Of a stretch of DNA of 64,000 nucleotides, positions 26,250 to 35,137 are shown piece after piece. The DNA lies in assembly GCF_024347375.1 (NCBI RefSeq), contig NZ_AP025470.1:1364001-1428000 (forward strand). Direction: 5' to 3'. Under the pieces are notes generated by a model that was not told where the DNA came from, did not search any database, and saw only the letters and a list, made by a program, of their open reading frames with translations. Position 1 is the first letter of the stretch. Each line of letters begins with the position of its first letter. A program made the translations under genes and the position numbers. This DNA is from Vibrio coralliirubri (GTDB lineage: Bacteria > Pseudomonadota > Gammaproteobacteria > Enterobacterales > Vibrionaceae).

Positions 26250-26936
26250 ATGAGCTGCTCAAGAAGAAACTTTTTAGCTGGCGCAGGTGCCGTTATTTTT
26301 ACCACAGGTGTTGCGGGAACGGCGGCGGTGACAAGTCGTAAAACCTTGGCCAATGTTCAAGAGGATGGGGCTAAGCGTTATGGAATGATTCATGACGAGA
26401 CCGCGTGTATTGGTTGTACCGCTTGTACAGAAGCTTGTCGTGAAGTGAACAAAGTGCCTGAAGGCGTATCGCGCTTAGAGATTATTAAGAGCGAACCCCA
26501 AGGCGAATATCCAAATGTTGATTACCGTTTTACTCGTAACTCTTGCCTACATTGTGATAACGCGCCCTGCGTGATGGTTTGCCCAACAGGGGCGGCCTAC
26601 AAAGATGAAAAAACCGGCATTGTCGATGTTCATCAAGAGAAGTGTGTCGGTTGTGGTTATTGCTTATTAGCTTGCCCATATCAAGTGCGCTTTTTCCATC
26701 CAGAGAACAAATCCGCAGATAAATGTAACTTCTGCCGTGATACCAATCTTGCACAAGGGAAGTTACCGGCTTGTGTCGAATCTTGCCCGACCAATGCGCT
26801 AGTATTTGGTGACCTCAATGACCCTAAGAGTGAGATAAATCAGGTGCTTAAATCTGAGGTGGTTTACCGAGATAAAGCTTACCTCGGTACTCAGCCAAAA
26901 CTCTATAAAGTGCCACACCAAAAAGGGGAGATCTGA
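26250..26936 (+). CDS. nrfC: Nitrite reductase iron-sulfur subunit NrfC
   Basis: The 228-aa product begins with a Tat signal (SCSRRNFLAGAGAV). Four [4Fe-4S] cysteine groups follow, for example CIGCTACTEAC, CLHCDNAPCVMVCP, CVGCGYCLLACP and CNFCRDTN...CVESCP. It pairs with NrfD to oxidise menaquinol on the periplasmic side. The stop is separated from nrfD by two bases. Confidence 0.95.
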   Translation: MSCSRRNFLAGAGAVIFTTGVAGTAAVTSRKTLANVQEDGAKRYGMIHDETACIGCTACTEACREVNKVPEGVSRLEIIKSEPQGEYPNVDYRFTRNSCLHCDNAPCVMVCPTGAAYKDEKTGIVDVHQEKCVGCGYCLLACPYQVRFFHPENKSADKCNFCRDTNLAQGKLPACVESCPTNALVFGDLNDPKSEINQVLKSEVVYRDKAYLGTQPKLYKVPHQKGEI

Positions 26937-26938
26937 TT

Positions 26939-27913
26939 ATGAGTGCATGGGACACAGCTTTTCAGTCTGGTACCGTGGTATGGGACTGGATTATAGCTAT
27001 CTATCTATTTCTCGCGGGGATGTCGGCGGGTGCCGTAATGATCTCCATTTATCTAAAACGTAAGGTCATTGAAGGCGATCCTGCTCATAATGGTGTGTTA
27101 AAGGCGACCGCTTTTCTTGCGCCATTTGGGATCATTTCAGGTCTCTTGATCTTGGTTTTCCACCTGACAAAACCGTTATCATTTTGGAAGATCATGATCT
27201 TCTATAATCCAACGTCTGTGATGTCGATGGGTGTGATCTTATTCCAAGTGTATATGGTGATCTTATTTCTTTGGATCGGCATTATATTTAGAGATCAAAT
27301 CGTCGTGTTCTTGAATGATCAAGCATGGCTAAAAGGGCGACTTGATTTTGTCGGTAATTGGATTGGCAAATTAGAAGTGTTTGAGAATGCTTTGGAAATA
27401 TTCTTAGCTGTTCTTGCTCTAATGCTTGCCGCTTATACCGGATTCTTGTTGTCGGCTTTAAATACCTTCCCACTATTGAATAACCCCGTGCTGCCGATTT
27501 TGTTCTTATTCTCGAGCTTATCTTCGGGAGCGGCGGCGTGTATTTTATTTGGTGTGTTGGTCTTTAAAGAATCACCTCATAGCCCGAGCATTTCATGGAT
27601 CCACGGGTTCGAACGTCCGGTCGTGATGTTTGAGCTGTTTGTTCTGATTACTTTCTTTACTGGGCTTATCTTCGCGGGTGGTCAAAGTGAGCAAGCCGTA
27701 TGGAACGCCATCGGCAGTGGTTTCTGGGCGAGTTGGTTCTGGTATGGCGTTATCGGTGTTGGAATGGTTTTACCGTTGTTGCTGAATGCCGTTACACCAA
27801 CCTCAATCCGCCATAGTTCGGTATATATTTTCTCGGTGACTTCACTAAGCCTAATGGGCGTATTAATGCTGCGAACTTTTGTCCTTTACGCAGGGCAGTT
27901 AACGATAGCTTAA
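26939..27913 (+). CDS. nrfD: Nitrite reductase membrane subunit NrfD
   Basis: A 324-aa polytopic membrane protein of the NrfD/PsrC family, with about eight to nine hydrophobic helices (for example IIAIYLFLAGMSAGAVMISI near residues 18-37). It holds the quinol site and gives electrons to NrfC. It follows nrfC closely; nrfE begins 128 bases later. Confidence 0.93.
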   Translation: MSAWDTAFQSGTVVWDWIIAIYLFLAGMSAGAVMISIYLKRKVIEGDPAHNGVLKATAFLAPFGIISGLLILVFHLTKPLSFWKIMIFYNPTSVMSMGVILFQVYMVILFLWIGIIFRDQIVVFLNDQAWLKGRLDFVGNWIGKLEVFENALEIFLAVLALMLAAYTGFLLSALNTFPLLNNPVLPILFLFSSLSSGAAACILFGVLVFKESPHSPSISWIHGFERPVVMFELFVLITFFTGLIFAGGQSEQAVWNAIGSGFWASWFWYGVIGVGMVLPLLLNAVTPTSIRHSSVYIFSVTSLSLMGVLMLRTFVLYAGQLTIA

Positions 27914-28041
27914 TTTCGCTCAAGTTTATTAGTGAGCAGATGTTGGATACTAAATATCTGCTTATTAATGAACATGTTCTTAATAAACATGAGATGCGTG
28001 TTTAGATCGGCTCTGCTCAGGTAGAGCCTTATTGAGGTGAT

Positions 28042-29958
28042 ATGGTCGGTTCTTTGGGGCTGTTTAGTTTGGTGTTGGTTGCTGTACTCAGCAGCATTAT
28101 TGGTGTGCATTCGTTTTACCAAATGCTAAATAAACGGACGCAAAATCTAGGTTTAATCCGCAGTTTCTCTCTTTCAAGCGCGCTGTTTTCTCTCACTTCT
28201 GTCGCGTTGCTTGGCTATGCCTTTGTCAGTAATGACTTCTCTATCTTATACGTCGCTGAGCATTCAAATACTCAATTACCCTCATTTTTTAAGCTCGCAG
28301 CCGTATGGGCAGGTCATGAAGGTTCCTTGTTATTTTGGGTACTGACGATCAGCGTCTGGTCTGGTGTTATCGCCTTACAAAAACACTATTCGAACGAATA
28401 CCAAAGCCGTGTGTTGTGGGTAATGAATCTACTGCTCGCGATATTTGCTTGGTTCACCTTATTCGCATCAAATCCATTTGAAATGAACTCGACATTGCCG
28501 CTAGAAGGGCGTGACCTTAACCCAATGCTGCAAGATGTCGGGCTGATTTTTCACCCTCCATTGCTTTACCTTGGCTATGTCGGATTTTCTGTGGTGTTGG
28601 CATTTGCCGTTGCCGCTTTGCTGATTGATCCTATTGAGTTTGACTGGGTTGCCCATTGTCGAAGTTGGTGTCTAGTCGCTTGGATCTTTTTAACCGCAGG
28701 GATCATTCTTGGCTCTTGGTGGGCGTATTACGAATTAGGTTGGGGCGGCTGGTGGTTCTGGGATCCGGTTGAGAATGCCAGCTTGTTGCCGTGGCTTACT
28801 TCGACCGCTTTACTGCACAGTCTAGGCGTTGCTAAGGGCAAACAACAGTTACTGAAATGGTCTCTCAGTCTCGCTTTCATTACGTTTTGTTTGAGTATCT
28901 TAGGCACCTTTATTGTTCGTTCTGGTGTACTCACATCGGTACACGCTTTTGCCGTCGACCCAACCAAAGGTATCGCACTGCTTCTTATATTAGTTCTGGT
29001 ACTGGTGAGTTCATTTTCTCTGCTCATCGTCAGAGGAGAGTCTTTTGAATCTAATCCGATTACTAGCTTCGCCAGCAAAAGCTTTTTGAGCTTAGTTGCG
29101 GTGCTTATTTTTGTTCTGGCGACTGCTGTCGTGGTGTTCGGCACGTTTTATCCTATGGTCTTTGAGTTGCTTGGACTAGGAAACATCTCGGTCGGTGCGC
29201 CTTACTTTAATCTCTTGATTGCACCTTTGGCTTTGCTTGCGTTGGCTGTCGTCGGCCTTGCCCCATTGCTGAGTATTAAGCCTCAAGCATCGAAAGGCGT
29301 TATTACGTTGATCGCTCTAGTATCTATTGGTCTCGGGTTTGCCTGTTACGCTTTGCAAGTAGAGAAGATTCAAGTGATGGCACTAATGACATGGTCACTC
29401 GCATTTTGGGTTTTACTCACTCATGTGTATGGCTTGGTGGTAACACGCAGTTCCAAGTTCCAACGCAAAGTCTGGGTGATGACCTTTGCTCATGTTGGGG
29501 TTTCGGTGTTAGCGGTCGGTGCTGCCATGAATAGCTACCACTCGTTTGAGCGCAGCTATAAGTTAAGCCCAGGCGTAGAAGTCGAATTCATGGATTGGAC
29601 GCTTTCTCATCGTGATACTGAGCTGTATGTCGCTTCAAACTTTACCGCAGAGAAGGCGATACTCAACCTAGAGTCTGGCGAGCAGCGCTTCTCTATTTCG
29701 CCGGAAAGAAGACATTACCAAGTTCGAGTCATGAACATGAGTGAACCCGCAATGAAGTGGTTCTGGCATGGTGATGTTTATATCACCATGGGCGAGAAAG
29801 TCGATTCCACCGCTTACGCATTTCGTGTTCAGTATAAGGCGTATGCGCGCTGGATCTGGTTTGGTGGGCTGTTCTCCATTATCGGCGCTTTACTCTCATT
29901 GACTCATCGTAAAAAGAAAATCGTTAAGGCGTCTCAGTATGCATATCAGCGTTCGTAA
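28042..29958 (+). CDS. nrfE: Haem lyase subunit NrfE (CcmF family)
   Basis: A 638-aa multi-spanning protein with the WWD-type haem-handling motif WGGWWFWDPVENASLLPW (about 233-250) and the conserved histidine-containing loops of CcmF proteins. Its place inside the nrf cluster favours NrfE, which with NrfF and NrfG attaches haem to the CWSCK site of NrfA. Its 3' end overlaps the next gene by 20 bases. Confidence 0.9.
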   Translation: MVGSLGLFSLVLVAVLSSIIGVHSFYQMLNKRTQNLGLIRSFSLSSALFSLTSVALLGYAFVSNDFSILYVAEHSNTQLPSFFKLAAVWAGHEGSLLFWVLTISVWSGVIALQKHYSNEYQSRVLWVMNLLLAIFAWFTLFASNPFEMNSTLPLEGRDLNPMLQDVGLIFHPPLLYLGYVGFSVVLAFAVAALLIDPIEFDWVAHCRSWCLVAWIFLTAGIILGSWWAYYELGWGGWWFWDPVENASLLPWLTSTALLHSLGVAKGKQQLLKWSLSLAFITFCLSILGTFIVRSGVLTSVHAFAVDPTKGIALLLILVLVLVSSFSLLIVRGESFESNPITSFASKSFLSLVAVLIFVLATAVVVFGTFYPMVFELLGLGNISVGAPYFNLLIAPLALLALAVVGLAPLLSIKPQASKGVITLIALVSIGLGFACYALQVEKIQVMALMTWSLAFWVLLTHVYGLVVTRSSKFQRKVWVMTFAHVGVSVLAVGAAMNSYHSFERSYKLSPGVEVEFMDWTLSHRDTELYVASNFTAEKAILNLESGEQRFSISPERRHYQVRVMNMSEPAMKWFWHGDVYITMGEKVDSTAYAFRVQYKAYARWIWFGGLFSIIGALLSLTHRKKKIVKASQYAYQRS

Positions 29959-30493
29959 CAAGCTAATTAGTCTAATTGCCTTAGCATTGATTGTGGTGCT
30001 GGGGTTTGTCTTTGCGCTTGATAATAAGCAGCAGTCGACCATTGTGTCTGAACAACAAAGGGCATTTCCAGAATTTACATCGAGTGCGTTAGTAAATAGT
30101 GAAGGCGTCAGTGGTCAGCAGAAAATTACGCTCGCTGATGTCACGCAGCACCCTTATCAACTGGTTAATGTGTGGGCTTCTTGGTGCGGGATATGTAAAA
30201 CCGAACATTCATTTTTGCTTCAACTTCACGATAAAGGCATTCCAATCGTCGGGCTTAATTATCGAGATAACTCCGGGGCTGCGATTAACGTGTTATCGAA
30301 CGACGGCAACCCGTACTCAACCGTGATCAGTGACCCTCAAGGCAAGTTAGCGTTGGAGTTGGGCGTAATTGGCACGCCTGAAACGTATTTGGTCGATGCT
30401 GACGGCCAGATCATTAAGAAGCTATTGGGCGTGATTAATGAAATGGTATGGAAAGATGAGCTTGCGATGTATTTTGATGGTGTGAATGGATGA
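29939..30493 (+). CDS. DsbE/CcmG-like thioredoxin of the nrf cluster
   Basis: A 184-aa membrane-anchored thioredoxin-like protein. It has one N-terminal helix (about 8-28) and the redox motif WASWCGICKTEH (about 76-87). The cis-proline region is GVIGTPETYLVD. CcmG/DsbE proteins reduce apocytochrome cysteines before haem attachment. It overlaps nrfE upstream and nrfF downstream, so it is co-translated and probably dedicated to NrfA and NrfB. A similar gene occurs in nrf clusters of Haemophilus and other vibrios. Confidence 0.88.
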   Translation: MHISVRNKLISLIALALIVVLGFVFALDNKQQSTIVSEQQRAFPEFTSSALVNSEGVSGQQKITLADVTQHPYQLVNVWASWCGICKTEHSFLLQLHDKGIPIVGLNYRDNSGAAINVLSNDGNPYSTVISDPQGKLALELGVIGTPETYLVDADGQIIKKLLGVINEMVWKDELAMYFDGVNG

Positions 30494-30930
30494 TGAAGTC
30501 TCTAATACAAACGTTGTTTATGCTGTCAGCTCTTTTAGTGATTAGCCTTCCGACTATGGCCGAAGATCTTTTTACTGCCAGTAATAAAGAGACGAGTATT
30601 CAAGTTGAACTGTTTGAGTTTGAAAACCCAGAGCAACAGCAACGCGCTATTAGCTTGGCGAAAACGTTACGCTGCCCACAATGTCAAAACCAAAATCTGA
30701 TTGAATCCAATTCACCGATAGCAAAAGACTTACGTCTTGTTGTGTTCAATATGGTGAAAGCAGAGAAGAGTAATAGTGAAATTACTCAATATATGACGGA
30801 AAGATTTGGTGAATTTGTACTTTATAAACCGGCAATGAAGGTTTCAAATCTATTACTTTGGTTGCTACCGAGCCTATTATTTCTCTTATTTATATATTTA
30901 TCAGTAAAAAGTGTTAGGAAGAGCTCATAA
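30490..30930 (+). CDS. nrfF: Haem lyase subunit NrfF (CcmH family)
   Basis: The 146-aa product has a signal peptide (about 1-24), the redox motif LRCPQCQNQNLIESN and one C-terminal transmembrane helix (about 117-138). NrfF/CcmH proteins take part in thiol reduction for haem attachment. The start overlaps the previous stop (ATGATG/TGA). Last gene of nrfBCDE-dsbE-nrfF; no clear terminator follows. Confidence 0.92.
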   Translation: MMKSLIQTLFMLSALLVISLPTMAEDLFTASNKETSIQVELFEFENPEQQQRAISLAKTLRCPQCQNQNLIESNSPIAKDLRLVVFNMVKAEKSNSEITQYMTERFGEFVLYKPAMKVSNLLLWLLPSLLFLLFIYLSVKSVRKSS

Positions 30931-31019
30931 AAATTGTGTATTACTGTTTACCAATTGACCTGTATTTTGTAACATTAACCGATTATAAAGGCTAAGCACT
31001 GCTATATAAGGATGTATCT

Positions 31020-31196
31020 GTGGATAACGTAATCTCAAATTTAAAGAAAGAGTTCCATACTCGTGTCCAGTCAGATAAATGGGCAGAGAGATACAGTGCT
31101 AAGTCGAGCATTTCTACGCTTACGCAAGAAGAGCTAACTGAATTAGAGAATGCTTGGGTGCAACTTGTCATCTGGAAGCAAACTCAAGTAAGTTGA
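31020..31196 (+). CDS. Small 58-aa hypothetical protein
   Basis: A GTG at 31020 follows an AAGGATG ribosome-site-like sequence. The product starts MDNVISNLKKEFHTRV and ends in a TQEELTELENAWVQLVIWKQ helix, charged and probably helical. The composition (regular acidic/basic spacing, no rare-codon runs) looks like a real gene. A U-tailed hairpin follows at 31241. I do not recognise the family. Not part of the nrf operon for certain, since 89 bases separate it from nrfF. Confidence 0.65.
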   Translation: MDNVISNLKKEFHTRVQSDKWAERYSAKSSISTLTQEELTELENAWVQLVIWKQTQVS

Positions 31197-31240
31197 GCGT
31201 TCAGTAAAAATGCAGTTTTAGCCGCAACTGATTAATTTAT

Positions 31241-31275
31241 AACCCCATGTTGGTCATCCCAATGTGGGGTTTTTT
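31241..31275 (+). terminator. Terminator after the 58-aa gene
   Basis: AACCCCA (31241-31247) pairs with TGGGGTT (31265-31271), with further inner pairing of TTGG with CCAA, followed by a T-run. Confidence 0.75.
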
Positions 31276-31289
31276 CTTACTTGAAAAAT

Positions 31290-31310
31290 AATTGTTATAT
31301 TATAACAATT
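31290..31310. promoter_or_regulatory. Zur-box-like palindrome upstream of ribA
   Basis: Half-sites AATTGTTATA (31290-31299) and TATAACAATT (31301-31310) flank a central T, giving a perfect 21-bp palindrome. The core TGTTATA-N-TATAACA has the shape of gammaproteobacterial Zur operators. It is about 134 bases upstream of the ribA ATG. GTP cyclohydrolase II is a zinc enzyme, which makes zinc control sensible. Confidence 0.6.
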
Positions 31311-31443
31311 TGTACGAGGTCGACCTTGAAAAAAATTGTTAACAGCCTCATAGTGTCTATCATTAGATAGTCCACTACAAAATATTGCCTAGACATATCA
31401 TGTAGTGTTGTTAAATACATCGAATTTTCAAGTGAGTATAGCT

Positions 31444-32040
31444 ATGGCGGAAGTACGTGCCAGAATAGATTTCAAAGTAGGGGTAACAAGCAGTATTGAT
31501 GCTGAACTTCTGTCTTTTCATGGATTGAAAACAGATAAAGAGCATGTTGCTGTGATATTTAAATCAGCAGATAAAACGCAAGACATACCTCTTGTTCGTA
31601 TGCACTCTGAGTGTCTTACTGGTGATGTTTTCCATTCTTCTCGATGTGACTGTGGCGAACAGCTAGACGAAACCATTAGAATTATGGGTGAGACGGGTGG
31701 CGTGATCCTTTATCTTCGTCAAGAAGGTCGTGGTATTGGTTTGTACAACAAAATTGATGCGTACCGTCTGCAAAGCGAAGGCATGAACACCTATGAAGCC
31801 AACAACCACCTAGGTTTTGGCGATGACCTACGCGATTTTACTGAAGCTGCTGAAATGCTACGCGCTTTAGGGACTACAAAAATCCGCTTAGTCACCAACA
31901 ACCCTAAGAAGATCAATGAGCTAAAATCCTTTGGTATTGAGATTGAAGAAGTGGTGAATACCTCTGCTCATATCAAGTCGGGTAATGAAAGCTATCTGAA
32001 GGCGAAAGTCTCACACGGTAAGCATAACCTGGATATCTGA
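31444..32040 (+). CDS. ribA: GTP cyclohydrolase II
   Basis: The 198-aa product opens the GTP ring in the first step of riboflavin synthesis. Zinc cysteines are in [20 protein letters not shown], and the catalytic region is [13 protein letters not shown] 31444 ([10 protein letters not shown]) gives the family length; the upstream frame start at 31405 is unlikely. A stand-alone RibA alongside riboflavin operon genes elsewhere is common in vibrios. The Zur-like palindrome upstream suggests a zinc-responsive paralogue, an inference. Confidence 0.93.
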   Translation: MAEVRARIDFKVGVTSSIDAELLSFHGLKTDKEHVAVIFKSADKTQDIPLVRMHSECLTGDVFHSSRCDCGEQLDETIRIMGETGGVILYLRQEGRGIGLYNKIDAYRLQSEGMNTYEANNHLGFGDDLRDFTEAAEMLRALGTTKIRLVTNNPKKINELKSFGIEIEEVVNTSAHIKSGNESYLKAKVSHGKHNLDI

Positions 32041-32080
32041 TTAGCCTCCTTTGTTGCGCATAACACAAAAATGTTCAAAG

Positions 32081-32105
32081 ACCTCACAAATGTGAGGTTT
32101 TTTTG
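32081..32105 (+). terminator. ribA terminator
   Basis: ACCTCACA (32081-32088) / TGTGAGGT (32091-32098), then a T-run. Confidence 0.85.
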
Positions 32106-32154
32106 TATTTATCTTGCAATAAAATTGTAAGTTTGTATTATTTTAATCCGTAGT

Positions 32155-32173
32155 GTAAATGATAATGGTTTGC
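32155..32173. promoter_or_regulatory. Candidate Fur box upstream of the imelysin operon
   Basis: GTAAATGATAATGGTTTGC matches about 13 of 19 positions of the Fur consensus GATAATGATAATCATTATC, with the central AATGATAAT intact. It is 45-63 bases upstream of the first imelysin ATG, a promoter-overlapping position. Confidence 0.65.
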
Positions 32174-32217
32174 ACTATTACTACGAATAATAATTTAAAG
32201 CTCAACAAGGATGCTTC

Positions 32218-33477
32218 ATGACCATTAAATCTTTAGTGACAAAAGCCGTAACTTCGTCACTCATTTTTGCCTCTGCTTCTTCTTTCGCAGCAGTAACTCA
32301 AGATCAAGTTGTAGAACATTACGCAGATATTGCGCATGCAGTGTTTGCAGATTCAGTAATTACAGCAAAAGCGTTGAACTCTTCTATTGATACCTTCTTA
32401 GCTTCTCCTTCTGCTAGCAACTTCGAACAAGTAAAACAAGCTTGGCTTGAGTCTCGCGTACCATACCAACAGTCAGAAGTATTCCGCTTCGGCAACGCTG
32501 TTGTTGATGATTGGGAAGGCCAACTGAACGCATGGCCACTAGATGAAGGCCTGATTGATTACGTTTCGACTGATTACCAATATGAACTTGGTAACGAAGG
32601 CGCTAGCGCAAACATCGTGGCTAACAAGACTTTCCAAATTGGTCAGACTACCGTTGATGCAACCAACATTACTCCAGAGTTAATCGCAGACTTGAACGAG
32701 ATCGGCGGTTCTGAAGCGAACGTAGCGTCTGGCTACCACGCGATTGAATTCCTACTTTGGGGCCAGGATTTAAACGGCACAAACAGCGGTGCAGGTGAGC
32801 GTGCTTACACTGATTTCGTTGTTGGCGATGAGTGTACTAACGGTAACTGTGACCGTCGTGGCGCATACCTAAAAGCATCTGCTGAGCTACTTATTCAAGA
32901 CCTAGAGTGGATGGAAAAGCAGTGGGCTGAAGGTGAGAAAGGCAACTACCGCCAAGAGCTTCTTTCTGAATCAAGTGAAAATGGTCTTCGTAAAATGCTA
33001 TTCGGCATGGGTTCACTGTCTCTAGGTGAGCTAGCGGGTGAGCGTATGAAGGTTGCACTAGAAGCAAACTCTACTGAAGACGAGCACGATTGTTTCTCTG
33101 ATAACACGCACAACTCTCACTACTACAACGAGCAAGGCATCTACAACGTTTACACGGGTCTATACAAGCGTGAAGATGGTACTCTGCTTTCAGGTCCAAG
33201 CCTGTTCGACCTAGTAGAGCAAAAAGATGAGCAAGCTGCGAAAGAGATTCAAAAGCAGTTTGACTTAGCGCGTGCACAAGTAGGCGAACTAGTAACGTCT
33301 GCAGAGAAAAACAACCAGCACTTCGATCAGCTAATCGCTGCTGACAATGCTGCGGGTAACGCGCTAGTTAATAAAACAATTGTTGCGCTAGTATCTCAAA
33401 CAGCGGCTATTGAGCGTGCTGCGGGTGTGATTGGCATTGATAGCCTAAACCCAGACACAGCGGATCACGAGTTCTAA
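32218..33477 (+). CDS. Imelysin-family periplasmic iron-regulated protein (IrpA-like)
   Basis: A 419-aa protein with a signal peptide (about 1-24, ending SSFAA) and an imelysin (peptidase M75-like) fold. The conserved GxHxxE motif is seen as GYHAIEFLLWGQD (about 177-189). Related EfeO and IrpA proteins function in iron uptake, and no peptidase activity needs to be assumed. It is first of four genes typical of Fur-controlled imelysin clusters. A hairpin at 33501 lies between it and the next gene. Confidence 0.87.
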   Translation: MTIKSLVTKAVTSSLIFASASSFAAVTQDQVVEHYADIAHAVFADSVITAKALNSSIDTFLASPSASNFEQVKQAWLESRVPYQQSEVFRFGNAVVDDWEGQLNAWPLDEGLIDYVSTDYQYELGNEGASANIVANKTFQIGQTTVDATNITPELIADLNEIGGSEANVASGYHAIEFLLWGQDLNGTNSGAGERAYTDFVVGDECTNGNCDRRGAYLKASAELLIQDLEWMEKQWAEGEKGNYRQELLSESSENGLRKMLFGMGSLSLGELAGERMKVALEANSTEDEHDCFSDNTHNSHYYNEQGIYNVYTGLYKREDGTLLSGPSLFDLVEQKDEQAAKEIQKQFDLARAQVGELVTSAEKNNQHFDQLIAADNAAGNALVNKTIVALVSQTAAIERAAGVIGIDSLNPDTADHEF

Positions 33478-33499
33478 GAACCCGAGCCGAACATAAATA

Positions 33500-33522
33500 T
33501 AAGGGCTCTCATTGGGCCCTTA
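33500..33522 (+). terminator. Intercistronic hairpin after the first imelysin gene
   Basis: TAAGGGC (33500-33506) / GCCCTTA (33516-33522) with a 9-base loop and a short, interrupted T-rich tail. It may reduce transcription into the downstream genes or protect the upstream mRNA. Confidence 0.5.
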
Positions 33523-33589
33523 ATTGTTTGCTACTCAAAAAAGTCACTCCCACATAAAAACTAAAATCAAAAGCACAGCAAGGCAATGT

Positions 33590-34978
33590 ATGAAGTCGTA
33601 TCTCTCAGCCTCACTATTAACCGCACTGTTTTTCTTATCTCCGCTACACGCCCATGAAACCTACTCTGGTGGCAAAACGACCGTGAAGAAAGAGGGAGCG
33701 AACGCTTTTTCTCTTCCTGCTGCTAACCTACCCATGAGTAAACGCTTAGATTTCAGCGTAGGTAACAGCTTTTTTAGAAACCCTTGGGTACCCGCACCTT
33801 CATCAACCGATGCTCGTGATGGTCTTGGCCCACTGTTTAACACCAACGGCTGCCAAAACTGTCATATCAAAGATGGCCGAGGTCACGCGCCAGAAAAAGG
33901 CGATGAGAATGCGGTTTCAATGTTGGTTCGCTTAAGCATTCCAGCGGAAACGCCAGAACAGAGGCAAGCCTTCATTCGAGATGGTGGTATTCCTGAGCCG
34001 ACGTACGGCGGCCAGCTACAAGATTTTGCACTTCAAGGGGTAAAACCAGAGGGCAAAGTGAACATTAGCTACACGGATGTTCCTGTTGAATTCAAAGACG
34101 GCACAGTCGTTACTCTGCGTAAACCCACTTTAAAGATCACCGATCTTGCTTTCGGTGAAATGCACCCTAAAACAGAATTCTCAGCTCGAGTCGCGCCGCC
34201 AATGATTGGCCTTGGTCTGCTTGAGAGTATTCCAAAAGAAACGATTCTAGGATTTGCAGAGCAGCAATTGGCTGACAAGCAAGGTGTGTCGGGTAAAGCT
34301 AACTATGTTCTTGATGTTCAAACCAATGAAATGGCGCTAGGTCGTTTTGGTTGGAAAGCCGGGCAGCCAAACTTAATGCAGCAAAACGCGGCGGCATTTA
34401 ACGGTGACTTAGGCCTGACAAGCAGCTTATTCCCGAATGAAAACTGCACATCAGCGCAATCAACTTGTGATGATTTTCCAAATGGTGGCGAGCCTGAAGT
34501 CAGCGACAACATCTTAGATTTTGTTGAGTTTTATTCGCAGCATCTCGCGGTACCTATTCGTCGTAATGTCGATAACCCAACGGTTGTTCAAGGTAAAAAG
34601 CTGTTCAAAGAGATTGGTTGTCAAAGCTGTCACCAAGCTGAAATTCGCACAGCAGAGCGTGAAGGTCTGCCTGCTCTTTCGAAACAGTTGATTAGCCCAT
34701 ACACCGATATGCTTTTGCATGATATGGGTGAAGGTTTAGCCGACAATCGCCCAGAATATCTTGCCAACGGCCAAGAGTGGCGTACCACACCACTTTGGGG
34801 ATTAGGTTATACCAAAGAAGTGAATGGTCATACGTTCTTACTTCATGACGGTCGCGCAAGAAACGTTATGGAAGCAGTACTTTGGCATGGTGGCGAAGCT
34901 GAAATGGCAAAACAAAAAGTATTAGCTTTGAGTAGCAGTGAACGCGAAGCACTACTAGCGTTTTTGGACTCATTATAG
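33590..34978 (+). CDS. Di-heme oxidoreductase family protein (putative thiol oxidoreductase)
   Basis: The 462-aa product has a signal peptide (MKSYLSASLLTALFFLSP, ending near LHAHE). Two CxxCH haem sites are visible: NGCQNCHIKDG (about 90-100) and IGCQSCHQAE (about 344-353). This is the COG3488 di-heme family, regularly encoded between imelysin genes. It may oxidise or reduce iron or thiols in the periplasm; the true substrate is not known. ATG 33590 follows AAGG and is preferred over the longer frame from 33524. Confidence 0.87.
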   Translation: MKSYLSASLLTALFFLSPLHAHETYSGGKTTVKKEGANAFSLPAANLPMSKRLDFSVGNSFFRNPWVPAPSSTDARDGLGPLFNTNGCQNCHIKDGRGHAPEKGDENAVSMLVRLSIPAETPEQRQAFIRDGGIPEPTYGGQLQDFALQGVKPEGKVNISYTDVPVEFKDGTVVTLRKPTLKITDLAFGEMHPKTEFSARVAPPMIGLGLLESIPKETILGFAEQQLADKQGVSGKANYVLDVQTNEMALGRFGWKAGQPNLMQQNAAAFNGDLGLTSSLFPNENCTSAQSTCDDFPNGGEPEVSDNILDFVEFYSQHLAVPIRRNVDNPTVVQGKKLFKEIGCQSCHQAEIRTAEREGLPALSKQLISPYTDMLLHDMGEGLADNRPEYLANGQEWRTTPLWGLGYTKEVNGHTFLLHDGRARNVMEAVLWHGGEAEMAKQKVLALSSSEREALLAFLDSL

Positions 34979-35044
34979 GCTGTCTTGAATTCAGTTAAGC
35001 CAACGGCTTAGTTACTTAAGAAAGCCGCTAACAAAAGACTGACT

Positions 35045-35078
35045 ACCGCTGAACTTGTAGCAATACGAGGTCAGCGGT
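35045..35078 (+). repeat. Hairpin between the di-heme gene and the second imelysin gene
   Basis: ACCGCTGA (35045-35052) / TCAGCGGT (35071-35078) with an 18-base loop. There is no proper T-run, so it is probably an mRNA structure. Confidence 0.5.
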
Positions 35079-35137
35079 CGTTTCATATTTATTGAACTCA
35101 TATAATTAAAAGAAAAACTAGGAAGTAAGGTAACAGC

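Noticed and set aside
28728..29144. 138-codon minus-strand frame inside nrfE
   Set aside because: Antisense shadow; the sense strand carries the conserved haem-lyase motif.
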